DNA of 64,000 nucleotides from Mycobacterium terramassiliense (GTDB lineage Bacteria; Actinomycetota; Actinomycetes; Mycobacteriales; Mycobacteriaceae), in assembly GCF_900157385.1 (NCBI RefSeq), contig NZ_LT717701.1, forward strand, positions 2,935,343 through 2,999,342, given 5' to 3'. A program made the translations under genes and the position numbers. The notes below the pieces were generated by a model that was not told where the DNA came from, did not search any database, and worked only from the letters and a program-made list of their open reading frames with translations. Position 1 is the stretch's first letter; each line of letters begins with the position of its first letter. This document shows, piece by piece, positions 1 to 9,309 of the stretch.

Positions 1-766
1 CCTGGATGCCGATCTGGATGTTCGCCGGAATGTTGGCCAGCGTGGCGGGAAAGTTCTGTAGCTCGGTGGCCAGCCCCGTCCCGATAATGTTCGCGTACAT
101 GTTCTGGTTGCTGATGACTTGGCGCAGAACGGGGAACGGGTCGGACGTCCAGTCGGCGAAGATGGTTTGCAGGTTGGCACCGGTAGTGGCGAAGAGAGTC
201 TGCCACGGGTCGCCGGCGGCGGAAATGGTCGTGCCGCTGGCGAACAACGCTGGCAGCAGCCTGATCTCGATCCCGTCCCACTGGGCGGTCAAAAAGGAAC
301 CGAATTGCTGGCCGACTCCGCTGAAGCTAGAACCCAAGGGGCTTCCGCCGAGCAGCCCGCCGGGGGGACTCCCGCCGAGCAGGCCGCCCAGAACCCCGCC
401 GCCGCCTCCACCGCCGAGGATCGGGCCCAGGCTACCGAGAATCGGATTCGTGGCCGCGGCGGGCGCGCCCATCGCGGTGGCCGCGTTGGCGATCTCGGTG
501 CTGAGGTACGCCGCCGCCCCGCCGTTCAACAGCTTCGAAAATTCGTGGTGAAACGTCGCCGCCTGGGCGCTCAAAGCCTGGAATTGCCGACCGTACAAGC
601 CGAATAGTTGTGAGATCGCCGTCGACACGTCGTCGGCGCCCGCCGCAGCGACGCTAGTGGTGGAGCCCGCCGCGGCCGAGGTCGCCTCGTTCAGGGTCGA
701 GCCGATCCCCACCAAACTCCCGGCCGCCGCTGACATCATGTCCGGCGTAGCGACTAGAAAGGACAT
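1..766 (-). CDS. PE family protein, 3' part outside window
   Basis: This minus-strand gene starts at ATG 766-764 behind a GGGGAAGG ribosome site and stays open to the window edge, giving 255 codons here. Residues 1-95 form a PE domain: it opens MSFLVATPDMM, so the usual Pro-Glu is Pro-Asp, and it ends with a YLSTE motif that fits the YxxxD/E type VII secretion signal. A Gly/Leu-rich linker follows. The last visible residues (NFPATLANIPANIQIGIQ) match a block in the neighbouring PE gene at 863-2947, so the two are tandem paralogues. PE proteins are secreted or surface exposed through ESX systems. The specific role is unknown. The C-terminal domain cannot be judged because it lies outside the window. 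Confidence 0.85.
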   Translation of the reverse strand, partial: MSFLVATPDMMSAAAGSLVGIGSTLNEATSAAAGSTTSVAAAGADDVSTAISQLFGLYGRQFQALSAQAATFHHEFSKLLNGGAAAYLSTEIANAATAMGAPAAATNPILGSLGPILGGGGGGGVLGGLLGGSPPGGLLGGSPLGSSFSGVGQQFGSFLTAQWDGIEIRLLPALFASGTTISAAGDPWQTLFATTGANLQTIFADWTSDPFPVLRQVISNQNMYANIIGTGLATELQNFPATLANIPANIQIGIQ

Positions 767-862
767 ACCTTCCCCTTCGGCTTACGCCCTCGCGCATACG
801 TGACCATGCTCGCAAATGCGGGGCCTGCACGCACCCGGAATGCCGGGTTTTGATGTCGATCG

Positions 863-2947
863 CTAGCTGGTGGTCATCGACGCGGCTATCGCTTCCGGAA
901 TGGTGTTGAACAGCGTCGGGAAGAGGCCGCCGAATTCCGTGCCGCCGAGGGTAGAGGTGATCGGAACGGTGATGCCCGCGACGCCGGCGGGGATTGTGAC
1001 CGTCAACGGTTCGGGCGGCGTCAGAAGCCCGTCGAACGGGACGTGGGCGACGGCCGGTATGACGAAAGTGCCCAGCAGCGGCGTCGACACGGCGATCGGC
1101 AGCGGCAGGTCGACGAGGAGCTGGCCATTGAGGAAGCCGTTCATCGCGTAGGCGGGCATGTCGCCGATCGCGTTCAGCATTCCCAGGACGTTGCCGGTCT
1201 GCGCCGCGGCCCCGAAGGCCGTTGCCCCCTGGGCGATTCCGTTCGCCATGGCGAACGGTGGGCCCAGTATCGCGAAGCCCAGCTGCAGCGGCAGCCCGAA
1301 GATGGCGGTGCCAGCTAGAGTCGCACCGACGCCTATGGGGTTCAGGGTCGCGCCGACGTTCACTGCGAAGTTCGCTGTGACATTTGCGTTGACGAGGGTG
1401 TCGATCGCGTTTGCGAAGTTGCCCAACATCATGCCGGGGATTGAGCCGTGGGGGGCCAGGCTGGCCAGGCCCACCGGCTGTTGCCCGAGGGCGGTCAGGA
1501 TGGGGAGCAACTCGGCGGCCGGGCCCTCCAACCCGACCGGACCCGCGATGGTGAGCTGGAAGTCGGGAGGTATCACAGTGACGACATTGCTTCCGATCGC
1601 CAAGTGGCTGGTGTCGAATCCCGTGATGAAGAGATCGATGGGGGCATGTGCGGCGTCCTGCACCGCGCCGTAGTAGTCGCCCGCCTGTATCGCTTGGCCG
1701 GCCATGGCCATGTCGTTGCTGGCGGTGGGAATCGTCAGCTGGAGATCCGAGCCCATCTTGTTCAGCGACGACCCGACCGTCCCCCAGAAGCCGGTGGTGC
1801 CGTTGACGAAGTCCTGTCCGATGGCAGCCGGGTTGAAGGTGGAAGCGCCCTGGAAGGCGAGTTGAATGTTCGCCGGCACGTTCGCGGGGAAGCCCTGCAG
1901 GTCGGACGCGACCCCGCTGGCGACAATCTGCGCGTAGTGATTCTGGTTGATGACAATCTGATTCAGGATCGGGAACGGATGGCTGGCGAACTGCGCGCCC
2001 ATCAGGTTCAGGTCGTACACCGTCGTGTCGCCCAGGACGGTGTACGGATTGGGGTAGGGAACCGCGCCCGGCGACGATGCCGGCCCGAAAAGCCCTGGTA
2101 GCAAGGAGTTCAGCAGAGGCTGAAGACCCTGGAGTAGGGGCACGTCCTGGACGAGGCCGGGGACGATCCCGAAAACGTTGGACAGCGTAATTCCGTTGGC
2201 CAGTTCGTTGGAGAAGAAATTGCCGACGTCCAGTCCGACGCCGTTGAGGGTCGGGCCCAACAGGGCGCCGAGGGGTCCCGAGGTGAGGCTCAAGCCCGGG
2301 GTCAAGTTGCCGAGGTTTATCGGCCCGGTGAGGTCGCTCAGGGTCGGGAAGGCGTTGAGGATCGCGGGGTTGAAGAATATCGAGCCGAAGCCGTTGGCGA
2401 ATTGCGTCCCGATGCTGTTGAAGCCGCCCAGGAGCTGGTTCAACCCGCTGCCCAATCCGCCGAGCAGCCCGCCCCCTCCGGTGCCCAGTCCGAGCAGTCC
2501 GTCCAGTCCACCGAGCAGCCCGCCTCCGCCCGAACCGCCGCCGAGCAAGCCACCGAGCACACCGCCGCCGCCGCTCGAGCCGCCCAAGCCGAGAAGCCCG
2601 CCGAGGATCGGCGTGGACGCGGCTTGGCCGCTGGGGGCGAAGCCGCCGATCATGGCCTGCTGGGCATTGGCGATCTCGGTGCTGAGGTAGGCCGCCGCTC
2701 CGCCGTTCAATACGTTCACAAACTCGTTGTGAAATGCCGCCGCCTGAGCGCTCATCTGCTGGAACTGCTGCCCGTAGGTGCCGAACAAGTCCGAGATGGC
2801 GAGCGAAACATCGTCGGCGGCAGCGGAGGTGATTACGGTCGTCTGGCCCGCTGCAGCCGCGGTGGCCTCCCGCAGTGTGGAACCGATGCCCGCCAAGTCG
2901 CCGGCGACCGTCCCCATCGTGTCCGGAGCAGCAAGTACAAACGACAT
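863..2947 (-). CDS. PE family protein with large C-terminal domain
   Basis: The protein has 694 aa. ATG 2947-2945 is chosen because it follows an AGGGGAG ribosome site and begins the canonical PE domain (MSFVLAAPDTMG); an upstream in-frame start 12 codons earlier lacks these. The PE domain (1-95) carries the YLSTE secretion motif. A Gly/Leu linker of about 70 residues follows, rich in LGGLLGGG-type repeats. Then comes a long domain with the block GFPANVPANIQLAFQ that is shared with the adjacent PE gene, and a Pro/Thr/Ile-rich C-terminus. It is too long and too low in Gly-Gly-Ala triplets to be a classical PE_PGRS. It is probably exported through ESX-5 or a related system (inference from the family). 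No catalytic serine motif was recognised, so enzymatic function is open. Confidence 0.88.
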   Translation of the reverse strand: MSFVLAAPDTMGTVAGDLAGIGSTLREATAAAAGQTTVITSAAADDVSLAISDLFGTYGQQFQQMSAQAAAFHNEFVNVLNGGAAAYLSTEIANAQQAMIGGFAPSGQAASTPILGGLLGLGGSSGGGGVLGGLLGGGSGGGGLLGGLDGLLGLGTGGGGLLGGLGSGLNQLLGGFNSIGTQFANGFGSIFFNPAILNAFPTLSDLTGPINLGNLTPGLSLTSGPLGALLGPTLNGVGLDVGNFFSNELANGITLSNVFGIVPGLVQDVPLLQGLQPLLNSLLPGLFGPASSPGAVPYPNPYTVLGDTTVYDLNLMGAQFASHPFPILNQIVINQNHYAQIVASGVASDLQGFPANVPANIQLAFQGASTFNPAAIGQDFVNGTTGFWGTVGSSLNKMGSDLQLTIPTASNDMAMAGQAIQAGDYYGAVQDAAHAPIDLFITGFDTSHLAIGSNVVTVIPPDFQLTIAGPVGLEGPAAELLPILTALGQQPVGLASLAPHGSIPGMMLGNFANAIDTLVNANVTANFAVNVGATLNPIGVGATLAGTAIFGLPLQLGFAILGPPFAMANGIAQGATAFGAAAQTGNVLGMLNAIGDMPAYAMNGFLNGQLLVDLPLPIAVSTPLLGTFVIPAVAHVPFDGLLTPPEPLTVTIPAGVAGITVPITSTLGGTEFGGLFPTLFNTIPEAIAASMTTS

Positions 2948-3129
2948 CGTGGTCTCCCCTCGAAGACAATCCCCATCAGGCAACTACGTCATACGGTCAC
3001 AAGGTCGAAAAAAATTGTGACAAAGAAAACGGCCGTTCTCCTTTTCTAACAGGTTGTTCGACAGATGCACAACCTTGTATTTGCAAGGCAATCAACCGAA
3101 TTAAATCGACACATGCGCAATAAGAAGGT

Positions 3130-4238
<1,109 letters not shown>

Positions 4239-4239
<1 letters not shown>

Positions 4240-4493
4240 CACAATTCCGGTTGCTCGGGTCGCCGGCTTTCGAGACGAGACTTTTTGCGGCGCAACAAAA
4301 CCCGCCTGCTGCCGTCGGTGTAGAGGCGCACCCGCGTCAGCTCCCAACCGCGATACTCGGCCTCGATGGACAGCCGGATCGACGCGCTGAGCCGGGTCAC
4401 TTCCGGCGGCAGGCGCAGCGGTATCCACTCGTAGTCGTCCGACATCTCCGCCGCCCACCCCGCGGGCAGCCGGCTCCACCGCGGCGCCGTCAC
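4239..4493 (-). CDS. Small DUF5703-like protein
   Basis: This is an 84-aa basic protein with no signal peptide or membrane segment. The conserved part begins at MSDDYEWIPLRLPPEV and ends in an Arg/Lys-rich tail (VLLRRKKSRLESRR). I recognise it as the small actinobacterial family I know as DUF5703, whose function is unknown. GTG 4493 overlaps the lppL stop codon (GTGA), and its own stop overlaps the pyrD start (TGATG). This fixes it as the middle gene of a translationally coupled trio. An internal ATG at 4445 is a possible alternative start and would remove the first 16 residues. Confidence 0.8.
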
Positions 4494-5566
4494 GGCGCAC
4501 CCGCCGCGTGCTCGATGACCTGGACACCCGCACCCGATCCCGACACCACGTACAAGGTGCCCGACGCTTCGTCAAAAGCCAGCGAGTTCGGCTGCTGCAC
4601 GGTGGGGTATCGCACCCTTTCGACGGGAATTCCGGTTGACAGATCGTAACCAATGACGACGTTGGAAGCGGTCTGGGACACCCAGGCGAGCCCGCGCGAA
4701 CCGGCCAGCCCGTACGGGGACTGCCGCACCGGGTAGGCCTGGCGCAGGATCAGCGGGTCGACGCCGTACACCAGCAGTTGCCCGCCGCGGGTGTCGGCCA
4801 CGAGCACCCGGCCCAGCGGGTCGGCGGCCAGGGTGGTCGCGCCCTCGCCGGCCCGCAGCGCCTGCTCGACATGACCGCCGGCGCCGATCGCGGTCACCGA
4901 GGTCTGGCCCCGGTCCAGCACCACCGTGGTGTTCCCTTGTGCGGCAAGGGCATCCACGCGCGCGAAGATCTTGTTCCGGCTTGCGATGGTGGCCGTCTTG
5001 ACCGAGTCCGGCGTCCGGGAGGCAAAGGTGTAGACCGCCCCGTCGGCGGTGCCCAGCACGAGCGTGCCGTCGGCGCGCTGGGCGATCGCGGTGAAATCGG
5101 TCTGCGGAGCGTTGGCGACGGGCACCTGGGTGGCGTGGGCCGCGGCCAGGTCGACGACGAGATAACCGCCGCGGCCGGCCAGGTAGGCGGTGCCGTGGCC
5201 GTCGCCGGTCAGCGCGCTCGCCGGACCCGGCAGGCCGATCACCCGCGGCGGCACGCGCGGATCGCCGAACTCGGTCACGGTGGCGGGTCCGGCCGGGTCG
5301 GCGCCCGGCGCCAGGACGGCCAGTTGCCGCGTGGCGCCGTCGAAGATCGCCGCCGCGGCGTGACCGCCCAGCGGGAGCACCGCACCGGCCGGGGTCTGGG
5401 ACGCGGGCGGCGACGCCGCGGGCTGGGCCGGTTCGATGGTCGGTGGCGCGCTGTGGAACTGACTCGCGGAGCAACCGGCGCTTCCCGTCGTCACCGCCAG
5501 CAAAATCGCCACCCCGACCAAACGGTGCTGAACTGGATGTCTCGTCCACCTATGCCGTTGCAGCAA
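4490..5566 (-). CDS. lppL: Lipoprotein LppL, beta-propeller-like
   Basis: The 358-aa protein has a lipoprotein signal: a hydrophobic stretch (VGVAILLAVTTGSAGC) ending in a lipobox, with lipidation expected on the Cys near residue 32. The mature part starts Pro/Ala-rich, then has repeated blades of the type LAADPLGRVLVADTRG and LAFDEASGTLYVVSGSG, as in NHL or YncE-like propellers. It therefore probably folds as a beta-propeller outside the membrane, possibly binding a ligand or envelope partner. The chosen start is TTG 5566, supported by a GAAGGA ribosome site six bases upstream. A shorter start near 5524 is possible. It matches Rv2138 lppL, next to pyrD. Its biochemical role is not established. 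Confidence 0.87.
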   Translation of the reverse strand: MLQRHRWTRHPVQHRLVGVAILLAVTTGSAGCSASQFHSAPPTIEPAQPAASPPASQTPAGAVLPLGGHAAAAIFDGATRQLAVLAPGADPAGPATVTEFGDPRVPPRVIGLPGPASALTGDGHGTAYLAGRGGYLVVDLAAAHATQVPVANAPQTDFTAIAQRADGTLVLGTADGAVYTFASRTPDSVKTATIASRNKIFARVDALAAQGNTTVVLDRGQTSVTAIGAGGHVEQALRAGEGATTLAADPLGRVLVADTRGGQLLVYGVDPLILRQAYPVRQSPYGLAGSRGLAWVSQTASNVVIGYDLSTGIPVERVRYPTVQQPNSLAFDEASGTLYVVSGSGAGVQVIEHAAGAP

Positions 5567-5664
5567 TTATTTTCCTTCGCGTCACCTGCGGGAACGTTAA
5601 ATTTTAAGGAACGGTTTCGCACCCAATATGGCCATGTTGCCTGCATCGGGTCGGACTGGAGAGG

Positions 5665-5670
5665 TATCGT
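5665..5670 (+). promoter_or_regulatory. -10 hexamer TATCGT, leaderless start
   Basis: TATCGT is followed by six bases and then ATG 5677, with no ribosome site between. This spacing places transcription initiation at the start codon. Confidence 0.5.
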
Positions 5671-5676
5671 CGCGTC

Positions 5677-5979
5677 ATGACCGTCATTGTGGACCGGCAT
5701 ACCGCGGAGAATGAGTTTGCTGTCGAAGAGATCTCCGCGGGAATCTTCGCCAGCGGCTACGGCCAAGTCGGTGATGGGCGCAGTTTTTCCTTCCACATAG
5801 AGCACCGATCCCTCGTCGTAGAAATTTACCGGCCGCGCCTTGCGGGCCCCGTTCCGCAGGCCGAAGACGTGGTGGCCAGGGCGGTCCGCGGCCTGGTCGA
5901 CATCGACCTCACCGACGAGCGCAGCCTGACGGCCGCGGTGCGCGATTCCGTCGCGCACGCGGTACCGGTAAGCCGCTAG
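5677..5979 (+). CDS. Conserved hypothetical protein, Rv2137c-like
   Basis: This is a 100-aa soluble protein beginning MTVIVDRHTAENEFAVEEIS, with no signal peptide, metal site or known motif. It is transcribed divergently from lppL, the same arrangement as Rv2137c beside Rv2138. It ends at the TAG that also starts the first unit of a 55-bp repeat array. In M. tuberculosis I recall uppP as the next gene, but it is not present here. Function unknown. Confidence 0.75.
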   Translation: MTVIVDRHTAENEFAVEEISAGIFASGYGQVGDGRSFSFHIEHRSLVVEIYRPRLAGPVPQAEDVVARAVRGLVDIDLTDERSLTAAVRDSVAHAVPVSR

Positions 5980-6140
5980 CGCCGACCGCAAGCGCGGCGT
6001 AGCCGGGCGCGGCGGGTCGCCGCCATCGGGCTAGCGCCGACCGCAAGCGCGGCGTAGCCGGGCGCGGCGGGTCGCCGCCATCGGGCTAGCGCCGACCGCA
6101 AGCGCGGCGTAGCCGGGCGCGGCGGGTCGCCGCCATCGGG
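5976..6140. repeat. Three tandem copies of a 55-bp repeat
   Basis: The unit begins CTAGCGCCGACCGCAAGCGC and ends GTCGCCGCCATCGGG. Copies lie at 5976-6030, 6031-6085 and 6086-6140 and look identical. The first copy overlaps the stop codon of the upstream gene. Related units occur at 19682-19846 and 21775-21850, with a short fragment near 8399-8418. Behaviour and position resemble mycobacterial interspersed repeat (MIRU/VNTR) loci. Confidence 0.92.
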
Positions 6141-6160
6141 CCCCTCATCTCCCTTCCCTG

Positions 6161-6166
6161 TACGGT
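6161..6166 (+). promoter_or_regulatory. -10 hexamer TACGGT, leaderless start
   Basis: TACGGT is followed by seven bases and GTG 6174, with no ribosome site. It lies just after the repeat array. Confidence 0.5.
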
Positions 6167-6173
6167 CGTCGTC

Positions 6174-6929
6174 GTGACCGTCATCCTGTTACGGCACGGC
6201 CGCTCGACCTCAAACACCGCCGGCGTACTGGCCGGCCGTTCCGAGGGCGTCGACCTGGACGACAAGGGTCGCGAGCAGGCCGCCGGGCTGATCGACCGCA
6301 TCGGCGACCTGCCGATCCGGGCTCTCGTCAGCTCGCCGTTGCTGCGGTGCCGGCGCACCGTCGAGCCGCTCGCCGAGGCGCTGTGCCTCGAGCCGGTGAT
6401 CGACGACCGACTCGCCGAGGTGGACTACGGGGACTGGACCGGCCGCAAGATCGGCGAGCTGACCAAGGAGCCCTTGTGGGCGGTGGTCCAGGCCCATCCG
6501 AGCGCCGCGGTGTTTCCGGGCGGCGAGGGCCTGGCGCAGGTTCAGGCGCGTGCCGTCGCGGCAATCCGCGAGCATGACCGGCGGTTGGCCGGCGACCACG
6601 GCGGCGACGCGCTCTGGGTCGCGTGCACCCACGGTGACGTCATCAAGTCCGTCGTCGCCGACGCCTACGGTATGCACCTCGACGGATTCCAGCGCGTCAC
6701 CGCCGACCCCGGGTCGGTGACCGTGATCCGCTACACCCCGTTGCGGCCGTTCGTGTTGCACGTCAACCACACCGGCGCGCGGCTGTCCGCCGCGTTGCGG
6801 GCCGGGCCGCCACCGAAGGGCGAATCCAAGGGCGATGAGGCTCAGGGTGATCCGAAGGGCGAGGCGCAAACTGGGCCGAACGGCGCCGTACCGACGAGCG
6901 ACGCGGTGGTCGGCGGATCCGCGGACTAA
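6174..6929 (+). CDS. Histidine phosphatase (phosphoglycerate mutase-like)
   Basis: The 251-aa protein has the catalytic histidine motif LLRHGRSTSN at residues 5-14, followed by SSPLLRCRRT, an acidic EVDYGDWTG segment and the second histidine in VACTHGDVI. Together these define the phosphohistidine phosphatase/mutase superfamily. It corresponds to Rv2135c, which I recall as an acid phosphatase-like member. The substrate cannot be read from the sequence. The C-terminal 45 residues are low-complexity (repeated KGE and GDP-type segments) and probably disordered. Start is GTG 6174 with a leaderless-type promoter. It begins a plus-strand run with DUF3090 and SCO1664 genes. Confidence 0.9.
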   Translation: MTVILLRHGRSTSNTAGVLAGRSEGVDLDDKGREQAAGLIDRIGDLPIRALVSSPLLRCRRTVEPLAEALCLEPVIDDRLAEVDYGDWTGRKIGELTKEPLWAVVQAHPSAAVFPGGEGLAQVQARAVAAIREHDRRLAGDHGGDALWVACTHGDVIKSVVADAYGMHLDGFQRVTADPGSVTVIRYTPLRPFVLHVNHTGARLSAALRAGPPPKGESKGDEAQGDPKGEAQTGPNGAVPTSDAVVGGSAD

Positions 6930-7002
6930 TCACGCTTAATTCCGCTCTGGCGGGGCAATCGAATCGCACGGCAGCGGCAACAGCCGGTATTTTGGAGGTG
7001 CC

Positions 7003-7590
7003 ATGGCCCGCGCAATCCACGTCTTCCGCACGCCCGACCGCTTCGTGGCCGGGACCGTCGGTCAGCCCGGAAACCGCACCTTCTACATCCAGGCGGTGGG
7101 CGATTCGCGGGTGGTGTCGGTGATCTTGGAGAAGCAACAGGTGGCGGTGCTCGCCGAGCGCATCGGTGCGTTGCTGCTCGAGGTGAATCGCAGGTTCGGC
7201 ACGCCGGTGCCCCCGGAGCCCGCCGAGATCGAGGACCTCAACCCGTTGATCACGCCCGTCGACGCGGAGTTTCGGGTCGGGACCATGGGACTCGGCTGGG
7301 ATTCGGAAGCGCAGACGGTGGTGGTCGAGTTGCTGGCCGTCACCGACGCCGAGTTCGACGCCTCCGTGGTGCTCGACGACACCGAGGAGGGGCCCGACGC
7401 GGTGCGGGTGTTCTTGACGCCGGAGTCGGCACGCCAGTTCGCCACCCGGTCCAATCGCGTGATCTCCGCCGGGCGCCCGCCATGCCCCCTGTGCGACGAA
7501 CCGCTGGACCCTGAGGGCCACATCTGCGCGCGCACCAACGGCTATAAGCGGAGCGCGCTTCTCGGGCCCGACGATGACCCCGAGGAATAG
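7003..7590 (+). CDS. DUF3090 family protein
   Basis: The 195-aa protein corresponds to Rv2134c. A strong GGAGGTG ribosome site precedes ATG 7003. Near the C-terminus there is a CPLCDEPLDPEGHICAR segment, a CxxC...HxC arrangement that looks able to bind zinc. There is no signal peptide or membrane span. Its 3' end overlaps the next gene by 17 bases. DUF3090 and SCO1664 proteins are neighbours across actinobacteria, so a shared role is likely, but it is unknown. Confidence 0.9.
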   Translation: MARAIHVFRTPDRFVAGTVGQPGNRTFYIQAVGDSRVVSVILEKQQVAVLAERIGALLLEVNRRFGTPVPPEPAEIEDLNPLITPVDAEFRVGTMGLGWDSEAQTVVVELLAVTDAEFDASVVLDDTEEGPDAVRVFLTPESARQFATRSNRVISAGRPPCPLCDEPLDPEGHICARTNGYKRSALLGPDDDPEE

Positions 7591-8398
7591 CGGGGCCGTC
7601 GAGCGGGAGGTGCTGCGGGACGGCGAGCTGACGGTCCTCGGGCGCATCCGCTCAGCCAGCAACGCCACCTTTCTGTGCGAATCGACGCTGGGCGAATCCA
7701 GCGTGCACTGCGTCTACAAGCCGGTCTCGGGCGAGGCGCCGCTGTGGGACTTCCCGGACGGAACCCTGGCCGGCCGCGAACTCGCCGCGTACCGGATCGC
7801 GACGCAATTGGGGTGGAACATCGTGCCCCACACCATCATTCGCCACGGGCCGGCGGGTCCGGGCATGCTGCAGCTGTGGGTGGAGCAGGCCGGCGACGCG
7901 GCCGACTCCGACCCGCCGCCGGGGCCGGACCTGGTCGATCTGTTTCCCGCCAACAAAGTGCGGCCGGGCTATCTGCCGGTGCTGCGGGCCTACGACTACG
8001 CCGGCGACGAGGTCGTCCTGGTGCACGCCGACGACATTCGGTTGTGGCGCATGGCGGTGTTCGACGTCCTGATCAACAATGCCGACCGCAAGGGCGGCCA
8101 CGTCCTGCGCGACCTGGAGGGCCACATCTACGGCGTCGACCACGGAGTGTCCCTGCATGTGGAGAACAAGCTGCGCACGGTCCTGTGGGGCTGGGCGGGC
8201 AAGCCGATCGACGACGACACGTGCGAGGCGATCGCCGGGCTCGCCGAGGCCCTCACCGGCCCGCTCTGCGACGAACTGGCCGGGCACATCACGCGGGCGG
8301 AAGTCGCGGCGCTGCGCGGGCGCGCGCTCGCGCTGCTGGACAACCCGATCATGCCCACGCCCAACCGCCACCGCCCGATTCCGTGGCCGGCCTTTTAG
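7574..8398 (+). CDS. SCO1664 family protein, kinase-like fold
   Basis: The 274-aa protein corresponds to Rv2133c. The N-terminal half contains CVYKPVSGEAPLWDFPDG, resembling the nucleotide-binding lysine region of atypical kinases. It is followed by MAVFDVLINNADRKGGHVL, with a catalytic-loop-like N-N-A-D-R-K-G-G-H, and YGVDHGVSLH, with a metal-binding-like D. These are the hallmarks of a PI3/PI4-kinase-like or HipA-like fold. ATG 7574 lies inside the end of the DUF3090 gene, which suggests coupling. The substrate is unknown. Confidence 0.88.
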   Translation: MTPRNSGAVEREVLRDGELTVLGRIRSASNATFLCESTLGESSVHCVYKPVSGEAPLWDFPDGTLAGRELAAYRIATQLGWNIVPHTIIRHGPAGPGMLQLWVEQAGDAADSDPPPGPDLVDLFPANKVRPGYLPVLRAYDYAGDEVVLVHADDIRLWRMAVFDVLINNADRKGGHVLRDLEGHIYGVDHGVSLHVENKLRTVLWGWAGKPIDDDTCEAIAGLAEALTGPLCDELAGHITRAEVAALRGRALALLDNPIMPTPNRHRPIPWPAF

Positions 8399-8418
8399 CG
8401 CGGGTCGTCGCCATCGGG
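8399..8418. repeat. Fragment of the 55-bp intergenic repeat
   Basis: Directly after the stop codon, CGGGTCGTCGCCATCGGG matches the last part of the 55-bp unit found at 5976-6140 with one base changed. The following bases to about 8470 contain degenerate CCATCGG echoes. Confidence 0.5.
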
Positions 8419-8485
8419 CGGCGCGGGGATCGCAGGCGCCCCGCCATCGGTCCACGCGGGGATCGTCGTCGGCGATACTGAACCG

Positions 8486-9283
8486 GTGACCAACGGCGCG
8501 GAGGACCCGTCCGATCTGACGGACGCCGCGCTGGCCGCCGAACTCGCCGCCGACGCGGGGGAGCTGTTGCTGAAGGTGCGCGAGGAGGTCGGATTCGGCC
8601 ATCCCTGGGTGCTCGGCGACGCGGGTGACAGCCTGGCGAACGCGCTGATCCTGCGCCGGCTGCGGGCCGAACGGCCCGGCGACGCCGTGCTCAGCGAGGA
8701 GGCCTACGACGATCTGTCCCGGGTGAATCACGACCGGGTATGGATCGTCGACCCACTCGACGGCACCCGCGAGTTCTCCACGCCCGGCCGCGACGACTGG
8801 GCGGTCCACATCGCGCTGTGGCAGCGCCCCACCGACGGGCAGCGCGAGATCACCGACGCGGCGGTCGCGTTGCCCGCCCGCGGAAACACGGTGTACCGCA
8901 GCGACACCGTGACCGCCGACGCCGCGCGCACCGGCATCCCGGGAACCATCCGGATCGCCGTCAGTGCCACGCGGCCGCCCGCGGTGCTGTACCGCATGCG
9001 CCAGACGCTGCACATCCAGCCCGTCGCGATCGGCTCGGCGGGCGCCAAGGCGATGGCCGTCATCGACGGCGACGTCGACGCCTACGTGCACGCGGGCGGC
9101 CAGTGGGAATGGGACTCGGCGGCCCCGGCCGGGGTGCTGATGGCCGCCGGCATGCACGCCTCGCGGCTGGACGGCTCGCCGCTGCGCTACAACCAGCTCG
9201 ACCCGTACCTGCCGGACTTCGTCATGTGCCGCGCGGAGCTGGCGCCGATCCTGCTCGGCGCCATCCGCCAGGAATTTCACTGA
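8486..9283 (+). CDS. cysQ: 3'-phosphoadenosine 5'-phosphate phosphatase CysQ
   Basis: The 265-aa member of the inositol monophosphatase superfamily matches Rv2131c. Metal and catalytic motifs are visible: VLSEEAYDD supplies the first acidic pair, WIVDPLDGTREF is the diagnostic DPxDGT motif, and WEWDSAAPAGVLMAAG is the C-terminal WxxDxxA motif. The family removes the 3'-phosphate from PAP/PAPS, controlling sulfate assimilation, and can act on inositol phosphates. It lies 26 bases before mshC. The neighbouring cysteine-using mycothiol step suggests a sulfur-metabolism pairing (inference). Start is GTG 8486. Confidence 0.93.
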   Translation: MTNGAEDPSDLTDAALAAELAADAGELLLKVREEVGFGHPWVLGDAGDSLANALILRRLRAERPGDAVLSEEAYDDLSRVNHDRVWIVDPLDGTREFSTPGRDDWAVHIALWQRPTDGQREITDAAVALPARGNTVYRSDTVTADAARTGIPGTIRIAVSATRPPAVLYRMRQTLHIQPVAIGSAGAKAMAVIDGDVDAYVHAGGQWEWDSAAPAGVLMAAGMHASRLDGSPLRYNQLDPYLPDFVMCRAELAPILLGAIRQEFH

Positions 9284-9296
9284 CCGCGCCCGCGTT

Positions 9297-9302
9297 TAGA
9301 GT
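9297..9302 (+). promoter_or_regulatory. -10 hexamer TAGAGT, leaderless start
   Basis: TAGAGT is followed by seven bases and ATG 9310, so mshC probably has its own leaderless promoter despite its closeness to cysQ. Confidence 0.5.
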
Positions 9303-9309
9303 CGACGTT

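Noticed and set aside
654..2969. A long Arg/Gly-rich minus-strand frame spanning both PE genes
   Set aside because: Composition is typical of an off-frame reading of PE sequence; the PE frames have ribosome sites and PE domains.
5976..6140. CRISPR array
   Set aside because: The 55-bp units are directly abutting and identical, with no spacers; no cas genes are nearby.
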